Shown here piece after piece: positions 11,711-34,312 of a DNA stretch of 64,000 nt. The position numbers and the translations under genes were made by a program. Under the pieces are notes generated by a model that was not told where the DNA came from, ran no database searches, and saw only the letters and a list, made by a program, of their open reading frames with translations. Numbering within the stretch: the stretch's first letter is position 1; each line of letters starts with the position of its first letter. The DNA comes from Branchiostoma floridae (Eukaryota; Chordata; Leptocardii; Amphioxiformes; Branchiostomatidae): the NCBI RefSeq assembly GCF_000003815.2, contig NC_049983.1, positions 22,969,800 to 23,033,799 of the forward strand, written 5' to 3'.

Positions 11711-14700
11711 TTACAAAATGGCACTTTCCCGCGTGGGGACCAGCAGCTGTCTCTGGGTGACGTCTCCTGGTATCGTTCTCGTCTCCTCTTCGAACCTGTG
11801 GCGACAAAAGGGTCCCGTAGTTACTTTACGTCTGATAGGTGGAAGAAAGAAAAGAACACACCGACAAAAAAAGAAGTTTTCTCATGCAGGAAAACATAAT
11901 GATTGCCTAGCTAGATTTGACTATATGCATCCTGGGATGTAAAGCTGGAGGGCCAGTGTTTGAGCAAAGCCACACCTCAAGCACTTTAAAAGATTTCATG
12001 CACCGCAAATATGGAAAAGAATCCATCCCAGTGTGAGACACTGTGAGTGGATCAGACCTTACAGTCTGAGCTTGAACAGCTTGTATCTGCTGTACAAAAC
12101 TGGTCTGTTATCCCTAGAGGCTGTTTACTGATAAGGCAAACAAACAGACCAATAAACAGACAAATAAATAAACAAACGAACCTGTCTGACTCGTCGCTAG
12201 GCGACAGCAGCACCTCCGACTCGGAGTCTTCCTTCTTCTCGCCGCTGTTCTTCTTGCGGTAGTACTTGACCTTTGACCTCCCCTGCTTGACGTGGACGCT
12301 CCCGTTCAGCTTGCGGTGTTTCCGCATCAGGAAGTTGTCCACGACCCAGAACATCAGCGCCTGGAGGTATAAAAACATGGTCAGGAATGTACTGTCATTT
12401 CTTAGTTATGATTCTCATATATTTAGATCAGAGTTGGTCCTAGGACAGATCCTGATCGCAATCTGTACTAGTAGAATCGCTGATTGTCCTAGGACAGATC
12501 CCGATCGCAGGAGTAGGACCAATTCCGTTCGCGACCTGTCCTAGGACAATCGCCGATTGTCCTGGATGTTGATCTCTACTTTGACATATATATTCTTTGA
12601 CATATGAGTGGGTATACACCTGCTTCATAAGGAACAGACTGGTTTGTGCCAAAGCATACCAGAGTTGGACTGTTGCATTGTCCAAGGCAGTATAGAGTTT
12701 GCACAATGCATTTAGTTACAAGGTTGGGGGGGGGGGGTCATACTCTGGCAGGGCCATAGACTTTTCAAATGGTACATAGTGCTTTCATAACTTAGTAATC
12801 AGCACAAGTCTTAATAGAATTACAGACTGCAAGGTAAACGCACTCCGCTACCAGTTTAAGAGGGGCACTACCCATATACACCAAATGGTGTGGGAGAGAT
12901 TTCAACTTAAATTTCAGACATTGGGCTGAAAAAAAAATATGCTCAGGTTGTGGCCCATCAAATCAACTTTGAGACCAAATGTTTATTCTTCCCTTTAAAG
13001 AACTAGTATGAGAAATTGTTAATGCTGGGGTCTGGCACCAGCAGCTTGTAAAATTTGAACCCCTGAACTTGCAGTCCTGGAGACATGCAGACTGCTACCT
13101 GCTACTCCCTACACTAACTTGACTAAGGGTTGCTCTTCAAATCAAAAGCATGGTTTCACATCCCTTGAAGAAAAGTGGCCAGCTCCATGTAAGTCAGATA
13201 CTGGACCATGTAAGCTGCTACAGTAAGACTGTAGCTGATGTAGGAACTCACATTAATGATGAAGGGGATGATGAGCATGACGATGGCCAGCTCCACCTTA
13301 GGGTCGTGGATGGGGGACAGGATAAACTTACGCACCTGGGAAACAATAGGAAAAAAATGTCACAATCCTGTAACAATTGGTAAAAAACGGAGCAATTTTG
13401 ATTAATAGTGTTCAGTATGTTGCTTAAGTTTTCTGCCACAAAAGCTTGAGTCTGAGGTTGAAATCTATGTAAACATTTCTTTCAGTCTTTTTACTTGAGA
13501 AATCTTGCTATTTGACTTGTTACAACATTTCTAAAATCTGGCATCTTGTTCCGAAATCAGTTATATAAGGAGTGGAGGAACTATTGGCTCTTATAGGAAA
13601 ATGTTTTTTTTAGTTTTACGCTTAATTATGTAGCAGCTTAAATGTTTGTCTTCAGGAGGAGCCATCTAAAAAATCATTTATGGGGCCATTGGAAGGAATA
13701 TAAAGTAAAGTAGATATAGCAAAACAATGCTTACATCGTCCCAGAATGGCAGCTGTACAAAGAGTGCCACGGCACATTTCTCAAACACCATGACCAGGAG
13801 GTAGAGCGCACACTGGCCAAACCAGGCGTTACACTGGGGAGGTTCACCTGAAACATAATCATAATATATAGACTCTGTATTAGGATAGCATATTTTAGAG
13901 TAGAGTTACAGGCAGTTATTCAATTGAATTACAGGATCTGACATGTCCTCTGCACAAAAGGTAAATCACATTTCTCCAGCTTTGGAGCAGATCAAACACA
14001 TGAAAAAAATGAAACTCAACTGACGAAATTATTTTGTATTACCAAAGGCACAAAGTTGGCTGTTGCAAAATACTCATTAATGCATAGCCTCGATAAATGC
14101 AGCTTTTTCTTTGATAAAATGAATGGAGTTATCAATATGCTACCTGAACAGAGACTCAAACCAGCTTCTGTGTTGTCAGATGACTTGAAAATTAGCACTA
14201 CATACTTAGTGCTTCTATTGAGCTGGGGGTAAGGACTTGAAATGTAGGTAAATGTGTTTTTAAGTGATTGTTTCACAATTGGCTTAACCATGTATTGTAT
14301 AGGAAATTCCATTTGCTACTCCCTCCCCAGTACATTGTAAAGCTTTCAGCACATCCCCCAGTCTACCTACCGTACTCCCCGAAGGTGAGCGTGTCCCAGT
14401 GTCGCCACCTGACCACACACTGGGTGAACTTTAACCCCAGGTAGATCAGCAGCAGGCCTACTGTGGAGTCCAGCAGGAAGTTGATGATGTACCTGGGATA
14501 AAAACACAGGAGGGAAAATCCGAATGAAAAGGGGCATCAAGGAGGCCATCTACATAAGGGTGCAACAACCCTCTCTGAGGTTTCGCCTTCCCGCTATCTA
14601 CAATTCACTGCTGAGATCATCCTCCGACTTCAAGAACATCAGTGAAGCGAATCGTACTTATGGAGAAGTTTGACGTGCTTGACCTAAAATTTATGGTGAG

Positions 14701-17700
14701 TTTTTCTTCTTTTGTGTTGGTTTAAACAAAGTTTAAACTTTACAACAGTACTACAGTGTGAGGAAGAGACATTAAAACAGGTTTACAGTTTGGTATTTCT
14801 CTGTCTTACTTGCTTTCTTGTGCAGTCTTTCTGTCAGTGTCAGTTTCTCTTTATCTTATGTTTGGCACTAAATTAATCATTTTGTATTGGTTATTGGGTT
14901 AGGCAGATGAGAGTTGTTAAGCCATTTATCACAAAATTCAAATAACATGTTCACAACGACTTTGGGACATTCTATAGACATTTCAAAACTCATCTCTCTT
15001 GTGATTAGACTGAAAGGTAAAAGGAATATTCTTGCCAATGATATGTTCTGTAATAAGCTTCATGAAAATACTACAATTTGTATGTGACTGACAAAACTCA
15101 ACTGTAGACATCTACACTGTGGACCAGCATAAACATCTTGGTTACACACATTATACATTTTGTGTGACCAAAACATATTTTGGTTACTGCAATATACATT
15201 TTGGATACACACATGAATAACGTGTATGTTTACAGTTTGGTATTACGATAGACTACGTGCTTGCACGTAGATAAGAGGGCTTAATGACATTATAAAGTTT
15301 AAAATTGTATCACAACCAACGAATTGCATTGTCCTGGCCTAAAGCTGACTCCAAGGAATAAGAGTTGCTTCCCTTACCATGTACAGGGGTCCCCTTGGAA
15401 CATGTCTGCCAGGAACACATTGGCGAAGTGGATAAACGCAGCGCCGATGGCCTGTTTGGATGTGTCGTAGAACCTGTATGGAGAGGGGGAGGGGGGTCAG
15501 GCAAATATTCCATGAGACATACAAATGTAGCTATTCATGGACAAATAATAGTGATAATAATAATACTGATATGCTGTCAAGAATCAGTAGTCTTACATCC
15601 TTCTGATCAAAGAAATCTGAGAAACCATAGAACGTGGAGAATGTGAACACTTCTTTAGCTTCTTGATTTCTCCCATTCTTCCCTAATTACTAAAGTGCCA
15701 GATATGTCCAGAATTTGCCTATCTGCAAAATCTCAGCTGACACCCCAAAAAGCCTAGCCATATACACATCTACATTCCTGCCACTTTGCCAACACCAACA
15801 TGTTTCAAGATGCCAAAGTAACAGAGAACTTTTCTTTACTACATTGATGGATACAATGTAAATCTTTTCTGCCCATGCTCACACACCAATTTGCTCCCTT
15901 CACACCAAATTACTGTAAGGCCCATGTGTTACACCATCTCATTTCTTGGGTTCTCAGGCATTTCATTTAGTGAACGATTTGCTAATAAGAAAATGTCATT
16001 TTCTACCTACCATTTAGTCCCTAAAATCTGATCTAGTAATAATAACAACGTGGGCTCCCCAACAACAAGTGGGACAGAGAAAAGACAACCCTGGTATCTA
16101 TGAAAAAAGGGACACACTTTTTCTTCAGCTTTTCGACAAATTTTCAAAACTTCGAGAACCAACAGAGTCAATCCACATGACCTAACATCAAGTTTGGCCT
16201 CAGGCATATATTATCTTCAGGTTTTGCAACACATTTTGTTTGTCCTCATCACATACTGGAACCAGCCCTCTGTAATTATACTAACATATAATAGCCCCAC
16301 TTTGCTCAGACAGCCTTGGCATTCTGCGTTCAGGGCTCAAAATACCACCTGCATACGCAGATTAGTGCAGGTAACAGGGGCTGTGCAGGTATTTCTGGTG
16401 TTTACCTAGCCTGCACCTAACCTGCACTGGTCCATGTACTGGGTTTATATACATGTATATACCCATGACTATGATGTATGTGGATTTTTTTTATAAGCTG
16501 CATTACCACCTATGAAGTATAAAAGAAAAATGGCAATAGTTTCTGAACAGTTTTAGTGTGATAAAATACTTCCTAAACTCTGAGTAGTGCAGGTAAAGTT
16601 TGTCAGGTGCAAGTAATTTTCAGTGTTACCTGCACCAGTGCAGGCATGCAGAAAAAAAAAAGGTATTTCGAGCCCTGGCACTGCTGCAGTTGAATCAGTA
16701 ATGCAGAATAAACAGATTTCATTGCTCAGTGTACACAAGAGGGTTGATGTGATTTCATCAGGAACAGGATGCTGGGACCCACAGGATTACAGTAAATGAA
16801 AAATGGAAATGCCAACGTCAACACTCAAACAAAAGCGTGTCTAGAGTTTGTCAATATAATAAGGCCTGGTTATACAATTTCATTTATTGGTGCTGAGATT
16901 TCTGCAGGAAAAGAATGGGACTCAGCTAGGGAAAATCAAGCAAACTGATTCTTTTTAATGAAAAAGAGACCAGAATTGAGTGATAAAATCGACTGGTATC
17001 AGAAACCACAATTTGTGGTAGAAGGGAAAATGTAATCCCCAAGCAGATGTTAGGCTGCGGCTGTTTTTTAAACGTTTTTTTAATCGTTTTTATCGGGCTT
17101 TCTATTTTATATTTTATCTTTCTGTGTCTGGCCTTGGTTTTGACAATACAAAATAAAATACAAAATAGAAAGACTGATAAAAACGACTCAAATTAACCAT
17201 AAAAAACAGCCGAAGCCTTACCTCTGCTTGGAGAGTAGGAAAATGAAGGTTTTAGAGTGTTTGCAGTTTGTGGTTGAAGTACAGTAGTAGTGCATTGTAA
17301 ACACATATTTGTGGCATTGCAGTGGAGTTGTCACATGTGATGTGTACCACTGCTAAATGCTCAAGGAAACACATCCACATTTCGACAAAAAACACTGCCT
17401 AAGCAACCATAAGCAAAGAAGATTATAGCCAAGCGGAGCTCAATTCAAGTGATTTTGGAGAGGCAAAGCAGATTGTAGGTTGTAAGGGGTAATTTGTGTC
17501 CTGTTTGCTCCTATAACTTCCGTGACAGGACACAAAGGTGTCATACAAGACCCTGTCAACTGACTTATCCTGTAATCCAACAATAACTACATGTATATCC
17601 CTTACACAGGTGTTACAATGACACAAAGGTAGCCTCTGTTGCAGGCTATGAACAGGGTAGACTCCGTTACAGTCATCGAACGGGGCTGGTTTTTATTGGG

Positions 17701-20139
17701 GAGGGGGTGGTGGTTGGCGTCATTGGTTTGCGATTTTCAACGTTGGCTGGGTAAGGAATGTTTCCTTACCAGATTCTCCATGGTCTTCTTTCTCCCTTGG
17801 GTTCCCGATACCTTTTCACTGTAGGGAGAGACAAGATACGGTAAATTCAGTTTTTTTGTGGGGACTTAAATGTCGCGATAGAACTTAGAAGACTTAAGAA
17901 AGTTTTAATTTCATGGTTGAAACAAGTTGGCAATGCATTGTAATGTTACAGTACAGCAGTAGTATAATGACCAAAATGAATGGACACGGACTATGAATGC
18001 TGAGCTTTCCGCTCTACTATATGTTTTGTACCATCATGTATGTGTAGTGATATAGGTTGATAGACATTAGGACTCAATGTAATCTGCATCTCTGTTATAT
18101 TTTATCTGACCCTTAGCCTCATGACCTCAATAAAAAGCAGAATGTAGGCCAATTTGTGCTTCTCATGAATAAATAAAGGTTCAAACAAATATATCTGAAA
18201 CGCATATTCTTGGGGTCATAAGTTTACAGAGGAGAGTTCACAGAGAAAGTAAATCCACTGCTGTTAGGTTTCCTTGGTGCTCTGGACAAGTGATTTGTGT
18301 AGTATTATACAAGAAAGGCTCAGCAAGTAATTTGATATCTAGTATTTCACTGATGAAAGTATCAATAATGTATGATAAACCAACACAGTAACAGGAGAAA
18401 GGGTGGCAGCACAGTGTTGTTTGCACAACTAACACCTCATTTCAATCATGTATTGTTGGTCATCCAGAAGTGTCAGATAAATTTGCATATGAAATTGAAG
18501 TAATACATACCAATAGATTAGCGGATAAGTAAAGTGTGTTGCAGTTTACTAGTATTAGAAAGCTAATGAAAATGGCACACACACACATGTAATGTATGTT
18601 TACGCCTCAACAGTTTATTGCATGGTTATGTGATATAAACACAAAAGAAACAAACATCAAGTTTGTAAAGCTAATGACACAAAAACTTGACCTCAATGAT
18701 GACATTTGAGCCAATGTTTTTTCAATATGTTTCCCGTTCCAAAAAAGACATAATTTATTTTGGGACAAAACAATTTACATAACTATAGCACAGTTATTGA
18801 CACCTGCTGTGTTAATTTTCAGTCTGTTCCATTTTGACTTTCACTTTTGTATAGAATTACCTTGAGGATTCAAACAAAAATGAAAGACAGCCACTATAAA
18901 TTATCTTTGTTATTTCTTAACTTAAAAACTAAGGAAGCTTATGTCTCCAGGCTAAGTTCTGTTTTTTAAATCTTGGATCTCTGGAGGACGTAATCACATT
19001 ACTCTATGTGACCTGAATTTTTTTGCAGAGGGATATCTTATACACTTACGGTACTCTTCAAGCATAGGTTAGGCTCCAGCTTTTTTTTAACGCTTATGGA
19101 CAGACCAGCCGCATGGAAGCACAGTGTGAAGACTATCCGACTGCTGCCTACCCCTGTGACAGGGATCCCAGCAGCAGTATAATCAAAAATGGATACGACG
19201 ATACGACGATATGTATGCGTTTTATCACGCTGTCTATTTTGTAGTATTGTTTTCTTTACGTCTCCTGGGGTCAGTACCTCTGCTTGGAAAGTAATATACA
19301 AGTCCTACAGGGCCAGTCACAAATGCCATGCAGGCTCTGATAACAGTATTAGCACGTCCTAGCCTATAGCACAGACGTCAGCTGTGTGTGGCACAAGCTT
19401 ATCTGTATATACTCACCAGATCCTGGTATTCAGCCCATGTACGTAACGTTAACCCTATTCCTGGTATTTTGAGCAGCTGCCTTTAGTTGGCTGGTTCTAC
19501 AAGTCGGTATTTTTCCCCTGATGGCATGCACGTCAGATCTTTTCTACAGCAATTGGTTTCTTCAGAACTGATATGCTATTTATTAATAGGAAAAAAAAGG
19601 CCCCCCCTCGTAACGTTTGAGACAGCTATAAAAGAGGTTAACCCTTAGCTACATTTACTCTCCAAGCAAGTTTTTATGCCTTTTTATTGGGATTTTTATT
19701 TCGTACTGAAATCTTGATGTCTCCCAGCCGAGAAGGCCCGACAAAACGCCTAAAGAAACGTCAAAATACATCCGGAGCCAAACCTCTGCTTGGAGAGTAA
19801 CTAACCCTATCTATACTATCTATGGCCTTGGGGGAGGGGGGCGATCTATATACTCGCGCCAGACTAGCCATTTTTGACGAGATTTCACCCAGAAAACTGC
19901 ATGAAAAACAGTCTGTACTCACACATGAGCGTACTGAAGGCCACGATGCCCAGTATCCCCTGGATGAGCACGCCGAAGCGGCCCATGAGCGCGCCGTGGC
20001 TGCAGTGGTGCAGACCGCCATCGTCTGACGGGAACAGGTCCAGCGTCGCGCCGTCTCCCGTCGTCAGGTTCGCCCGCCAACTAGGCGGCTCCTCGGGCGC
20101 TGTGGCCGCCTCTGATGGGCTCACACTCCCCAACAACAT
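11711..20139 (-). CDS. STIMATE: Store-operated calcium entry regulator STIMATE, 8 exons
   Basis: On the minus strand the exons in order are 20139-19923, 17818-17770, 15473-15378, 14492-14371, 13847-13735, 13335-13252, 12360-12182 and 11795-11711. All introns are GT-AG and phases join into 314 codons plus stop (294 in human). STIMATE/TMEM110 is a multipass ER membrane protein at ER-plasma membrane junctions that promotes STIM1 activation. Conserved blocks are [11 protein letters not shown], the 49-nt exon encoding [56 protein letters not shown] and [14 protein letters not shown]. The cytosolic tail is basic, then acidic and Ser-rich. Exon 8 (SDESDRFEEETR...) is assigned from phase and acidic context only and is the least certain. 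ATG 20139 is the first Met. Confidence 0.92.
12433..12563. repeat. Repeats around CCTAGG in STIMATE intron 7 flank
   Basis: TCCTAGGACAGATCC with GATCGCA occurs twice in direct order (near 12438 and 12487), followed by an inverted copy (GACCTGTCCTAGGACA). It looks like a small palindromic element in the intron before exon 7. Confidence 0.45.
16331..16677. mobile_element. Foldback element with CAGGGCTC termini (hAT-like)
   Basis: It starts CAGGGCTCAAAATACC and ends GGTATTTCGAGCCCTG, with inner inverted TGCAGGTAA blocks. CAGGG-type ends are common in hAT elements, but no clear 8-bp target duplication is visible. A fragment with the same left end lies near 1712. It sits in STIMATE intron 2. Confidence 0.55.
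17034..17236. mobile_element. Foldback MITE, TCTCCAAGCAGA family, copy 3
   Basis: The ends are CCCCAAGCAGAT and CTCTGCTTGGAG. Long inner arms of T-rich sequence with GGCTGCGGCTGTTTTTTA pair with the inverse copy AAAAAACAGCCGAAGCC. It lies in STIMATE intron 2. Confidence 0.65.
19656..19800. mobile_element. Foldback MITE, TCTCCAAGCAGA family, copy 4
   Basis: It begins TACTCTCCAAGCAAG and ends CTCTGCTTGGAGAGTA, 123 bases downstream of STIMATE exon 1 in intron 1. Confidence 0.6.
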
Positions 20140-20570
20140 CAATGTATGTTTATAAGGGGATGATTAGTCTTCCTGAGTAAGCAGGGAAAGGGAAAATCCT
20201 GCTCTGTTGACATCAGAACGGACGATCAAATGATCAGAGACCTTCCATGTTGCTACCTCACAGTTCCGGGCTAGTCCAACAAGGCTCCCCATGGGGGGTA
20301 GTGTTTAAATTTTCAAACTTATCCTAGTATCGATCATATAAGGGACGTATAATTAGACAGCACAATGTAGTAACATATAGAATAGATTTATTTATAGAAA
20401 TGGAGCTGATACATTCGTATACTTAAACCAAAGCGTTTAATTAAGTTTTGGTATAGTCCATCGGATGACGTCACCTAATGACGTCGTTGACAGTACTTTT
20501 GTTGGGATATGGCACGTGATGACTGTTGAGTGGGTGCGGTTGGCACACGCAGTGTCAGATTAATCTCCAA

Positions 20571-20703
20571 GCAGATCCTACGGTGCCATAAGATAGTATC
20601 AAAGCTGGCCAAGGAGTAAAGTCGGCCAAAGGGAGTCAAACGGGCACCCTAGTGCGGTGGATTTGATACTATATTACGCCACCGTGGATCTGCTTGGAGA
20701 TTA
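20571..20703. mobile_element. Foldback MITE, TCTCCAAGCAGA family, copy 5
   Basis: Outer ends TAATCTCCAAGCAGATCC and GGATCTGCTTGGAGATTA are perfect inverted repeats. Inner arms (ATAGTATCAAA / TTTGATACTAT) also pair. Confidence 0.72.
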
Positions 20704-20846
20704 GATTACTATAGCAGTGTGATTCGTGGCATTGAAAAGTTGTTTGATATGAAAGATATCTCGAAAATAGAAAGTTAGACATTTTCAAGCAAATAAATGA
20801 AGTTTACCGCCTACCAAACATAACGTTAAGCTGCTTGGTTTATTCT

Positions 20847-20847
20847 G

Positions 20848-20925
<78 letters not shown>
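20847..20925. repeat. AATC microsatellite
   Basis: About 19 perfect ATCA repeats, roughly 79 bases. Confidence 0.95.
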
Positions 20926-20927
<2 letters not shown>

Positions 20928-21784
20928 ATGGTTTATTATTAAAACAAGGTTCATTATCATCATGAACAATGATTACTATTATTCGTACTCAAAGTCAAAC
21001 GAATTCATACATATATATATGGTGACCAACCATTGGTCCTTGACCTTGATTGTTTGAACGGAAGAAGAAGAAAAAGAAAAAGAGGACGAAACAGAATAAA
21101 AACAGCTTCCCCTCCATAGATGTGACACCAATTTCCTCGGCACTCGAACCATGCAGTGAATGAATGAGTACCCACCTGTTTCAGCTAGGACTTCCCTTGG
21201 ACAGTAGGTCCCGCGTTTTTGAAGAGCCACACCTCAAGCACGTTAAAGAACCCATCACACTCATCGCAAAGAGTAGGGCCCGGTCTATCTCGGTGTGAAT
21301 ACATTTGCCTGGTATACAGCTTCCATACAAACCTGGTGTGTTACGCCATGAGGCGGTTTACCGGGCATGCAATACAAATACAAATATTAGGCATGCCGGC
21401 AATATCTAATTCCAAAGGACCGCGCGAAAAATGTGTCTGTAAAAGCGCACTAGTGGGTCTATTCCTTTGACAAATGCCTTTTCTTTTAGCGCTTTCTTTT
21501 GGTAGATTACATATAGACTTAGCTGTACGGTTGTTAAGATATAATGAATCGTTGATTATATCACTCCAAATTAAGCATATTATTAAACACAAGTTTGCAA
21601 TTCACTTAGCTATATCGTACTACACTTATTGCCTTGTGAACAAACTCCATTGCATGCCCAGCACGGGAATGAAGCTAGCCCAACGCAAAGCGAACGCCAT
21701 ATAACACTTTATCTGAAATCCTTCGGTCAATCTTGTCCATGATAAGATCCTAATTTACATCAACGCAACAGCTTCGGCTATACC

Positions 21785-22040
21785 GCTTAATTGTGATAGT
21801 CTCTGTCACATGGGGCACATCTGTAAGCTGACTCAGGTCTGTTGCAGAGTTCTTTTCTCAAGATCCGCCGCTTTCTTCTGCCATGCGCATCAGTCTGGTT
21901 TCGCTGGATTTTGAGCTGCTGTGCATCTCCAGTTGGATCGGTCATTAGCAAGATCCTCCCAGTGCTTGCGCTCTGTGTCAATGCCGGTGGTCAATGTCGA
22001 GAGCCTTCAACTCCTAGTCTCTACCAGGCTCCCGCCTGCT
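21785..22040 (-). pseudogene. LINE ORF2 C-terminal relic
   Basis: Read on the minus strand, one frame gives HWEDLANDRSNWR and another a Cys-rich end (YRCAPCDRDYH). This order resembles the C-terminal end of non-LTR retrotransposon ORF2 proteins. Frames are broken by indels, so it is dead. The same relic lies upstream of copy B. Confidence 0.5.
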
Positions 22041-22546
22041 GATGGCCACCGGCCAACACTCTTAAGCCGATTGACTTCTACTAGGCTTTTATTGTTAGTT
22101 GATCATATAGTTGATCATATAGTTGATTAGACACTAGTTTTATGTATCACACACATTCACACTATCTACTTCTCTTAGTTCTTGAGATTGTATATGCCCT
22201 CGGGCATGATTTTGCAAATAAACATTCCTATGTATTCCTAACTTGGCCAAAGTCCCCTATTACTATTCGGCCAGGTAGGATTGTCTGTGTTGTTGTTTTC
22301 GCAGTACACTTTGTGACTATTATGAAACTTGATACCTAGCGTATTTGCCAAACCTAATTACCCCACAGTAGCTGCAGGGTCTAAGTTGTCAACATTCTAA
22401 TCGAATCATTCATTTTTCTACAACTATCTCCGCACACTTTCGGCACATCTCACAACATCAAGCTAAAGCGCATCGTCGTCTTTAGTTGATAGAGAGGGAG
22501 TGTAAGGTGATCACATATGATTCTAGTGAAAAGCCGAGATTCCTTA

Positions 22547-22736
22547 AGCCCCCTTTACAAATCAAGAACTTAGCTCGGCCGAGTTGTCAGCGAGCTCTAA
22601 ATTACGAGGGGGTATGACCCTGATGCCAACGAAGAAACTCCGCCATTTGTTCGTTAGCATCAGGGTCATGCCTCCTCGTAATTTTGAGCTCGCTGACAAC
22701 TCGGCCGAGCTAAATTCTTGATTTGTAAAGCCGGCT
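22547..22736. mobile_element. 190-bp TIR element with 3-bp TTA target duplication
   Basis: Long inverted arms (AGCCCCCTTTACAAATCAAG at the left, its inverse at the right) are flanked by TTA at 22544-22546 and 22737-22739. Copies B and C have the uninterrupted site (GCTTATCACAC and CCTTATCAATA). TTA/TAA duplications fit PIF/Harbinger-type MITEs. Confidence 0.8.
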
Positions 22737-22906
22737 TTATCACACTTGAAGTTATTATCACAGTTCCGCTGACCCTATCCATCAAACTTGTGCACATGCG
22801 CACACCGTCCAGACGACAGCGTCCTTGTCAGTTCAGGGGAGACCTCAGCGATATCAGTTCGAACTCTCCGGAACGACTGCGCAAAGGTGGTGGGAACACG
22901 GCCACG

Positions 22907-32757
<9,851 letters not shown>

Positions 32758-33779
32758 AAGTGAAGTGAAAGTGATTCGTGGCTGATGATACTAGCTTGAT
32801 AGTTTAGCCTTGAGGTGTTGGTAGGGGTAGTTTTTGTAATTAGGTCATCCTTTTTTACGTTTTTAATGATTGTGAGGCGTGGCTGAAAATGGAGTCTAGG
32901 TGGTGGTAACTATGTTTAGACATTTAGTCCACAGCTAAGTTTTTTTCATGGTCGCAATGGTCTCATGACACACAAAACGTGACGAAGTTACGACGGTGAG
33001 ACAATTTGATAATTATTTTATTCAGAATAGATTACAGGGCATATACAACACATATTATGATATAACTAAAGACCTTATCCAGTTATTTGAATTAGTATGA
33101 AAAGTGGCAAAGTATATAAATGGAACACATTGATTTTGTATTCATTAAGACTAAGAGTGGCTCTTGTGTGACAATGATAGACTCATCAAATTAATGATTA
33201 AGGGACTACAGCAAGAATTTCCAGACACAAATTCCCAGGAGGTTTTTGTCATAGTCTGTCTTTTCCCAGAGGAATTTAAATGTTGTAAGATCCAAATTAT
33301 CTTTCTAAAGGTCTCACGCAATAATCATAGAGCTTTTAAGTTTCAATAATTTTTGTTTTGTATTTTGCATGTAAAATAATGGTCACTTGATGTATCTTTC
33401 AAAAGGTAACATCAACAAAATACTTCATAAATATCCTTTGACAAATGCCTTTTCTTTTAGCACCTTCTTCTGATAGATTACATATGGACTTAGCTGTAAG
33501 GTTGTTCAGATATAATAAATCGTTGATAATATGTCTTCAAATTAGGCACATTACACTTCTTCACTATTCCTTTAGTTTGCAATTCACTTAGCTATATCGT
33601 ACTACACTTATTGCCTTGTGAACAAACTCCATTGCATGCCCAGCACGGGAATGAAGCTAGCCCAACGCCAAGCAAACACCACATAACACTTATCTGAAAT
33701 CTTTCGGTCAATATTGACCATGATAAAATCCTAATTTACAAATTACATCAACCCTACAGCTTCGGCCATACGGCTTAAC

Positions 33780-34020
33780 TGTGGTAGTCTCTGTCACATG
33801 GGGCACATCTGTAGGCTGACTCGTTCATGTTGCAGAGACTTTTCTTGAGCAGGGTCCGCTTTACTCATACCATGCGCATCAGACTGTCTTCTCCTGATTT
33901 TAGCTGCCTGGACAGTTTGCATCTCCAGCTGGATCTGTCATTGGCGCAAGGTCCTCCCAGTGCTCTGTGCCAATGTCGAGAACCTTTAAGTCGACCACGT
34001 GCTTGCAGACGCCAAACCAC
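33780..34020 (-). pseudogene. LINE ORF2 C-terminal relic, second copy
   Basis: Matches the relic at 21785-22040 with further small deletions. Its presence in both units shows that the LINE insertion came before the A/B duplication. A separate tail-like AATAAAGGTTCAAACAAAC motif ends at about 34072, as also near 18180. Confidence 0.45.
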
Positions 34021-34312
34021 TCTCTATACAGATTAACAGAATAAATAAAGGTTCAAACAAACAAACAAACAAACACTTAACACATTGTCTTCATGGCCTT
34101 TTCGCCCCTGTCTCTGTGGATCCAAATGAAGTCAAAGTCAAAGTCAAAGTGCTGCTCTAGTTAATAAGTTATCATTCAAACACTTTGGCCATGGCCACGT
34201 TACATGGTTTATCTGTGTTTTTTTTTTCGCAGTGCACTTTGTGACTATTATGAAATTTGATACCTAGGGTATTTGCCTAACCTAATTACACCACAGTAGC
34301 TGCAGGGTCTAA

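Larger units (their letters stand above)
20140..22906. other. Divergent intergenic region STIMATE / copy A
   Basis: About 2.8 kb separates the two start codons. It contains a foldback MITE, an AATC microsatellite, a LINE relic and a 190-bp TIR element. The part from 21466 onward is duplicated upstream of copy B. Confidence 0.45.

Noticed and set aside
11636-11942. Plus-strand frames at the end of STIMATE
   Set aside because: They are shadows of the minus-strand last exon and its flanks.
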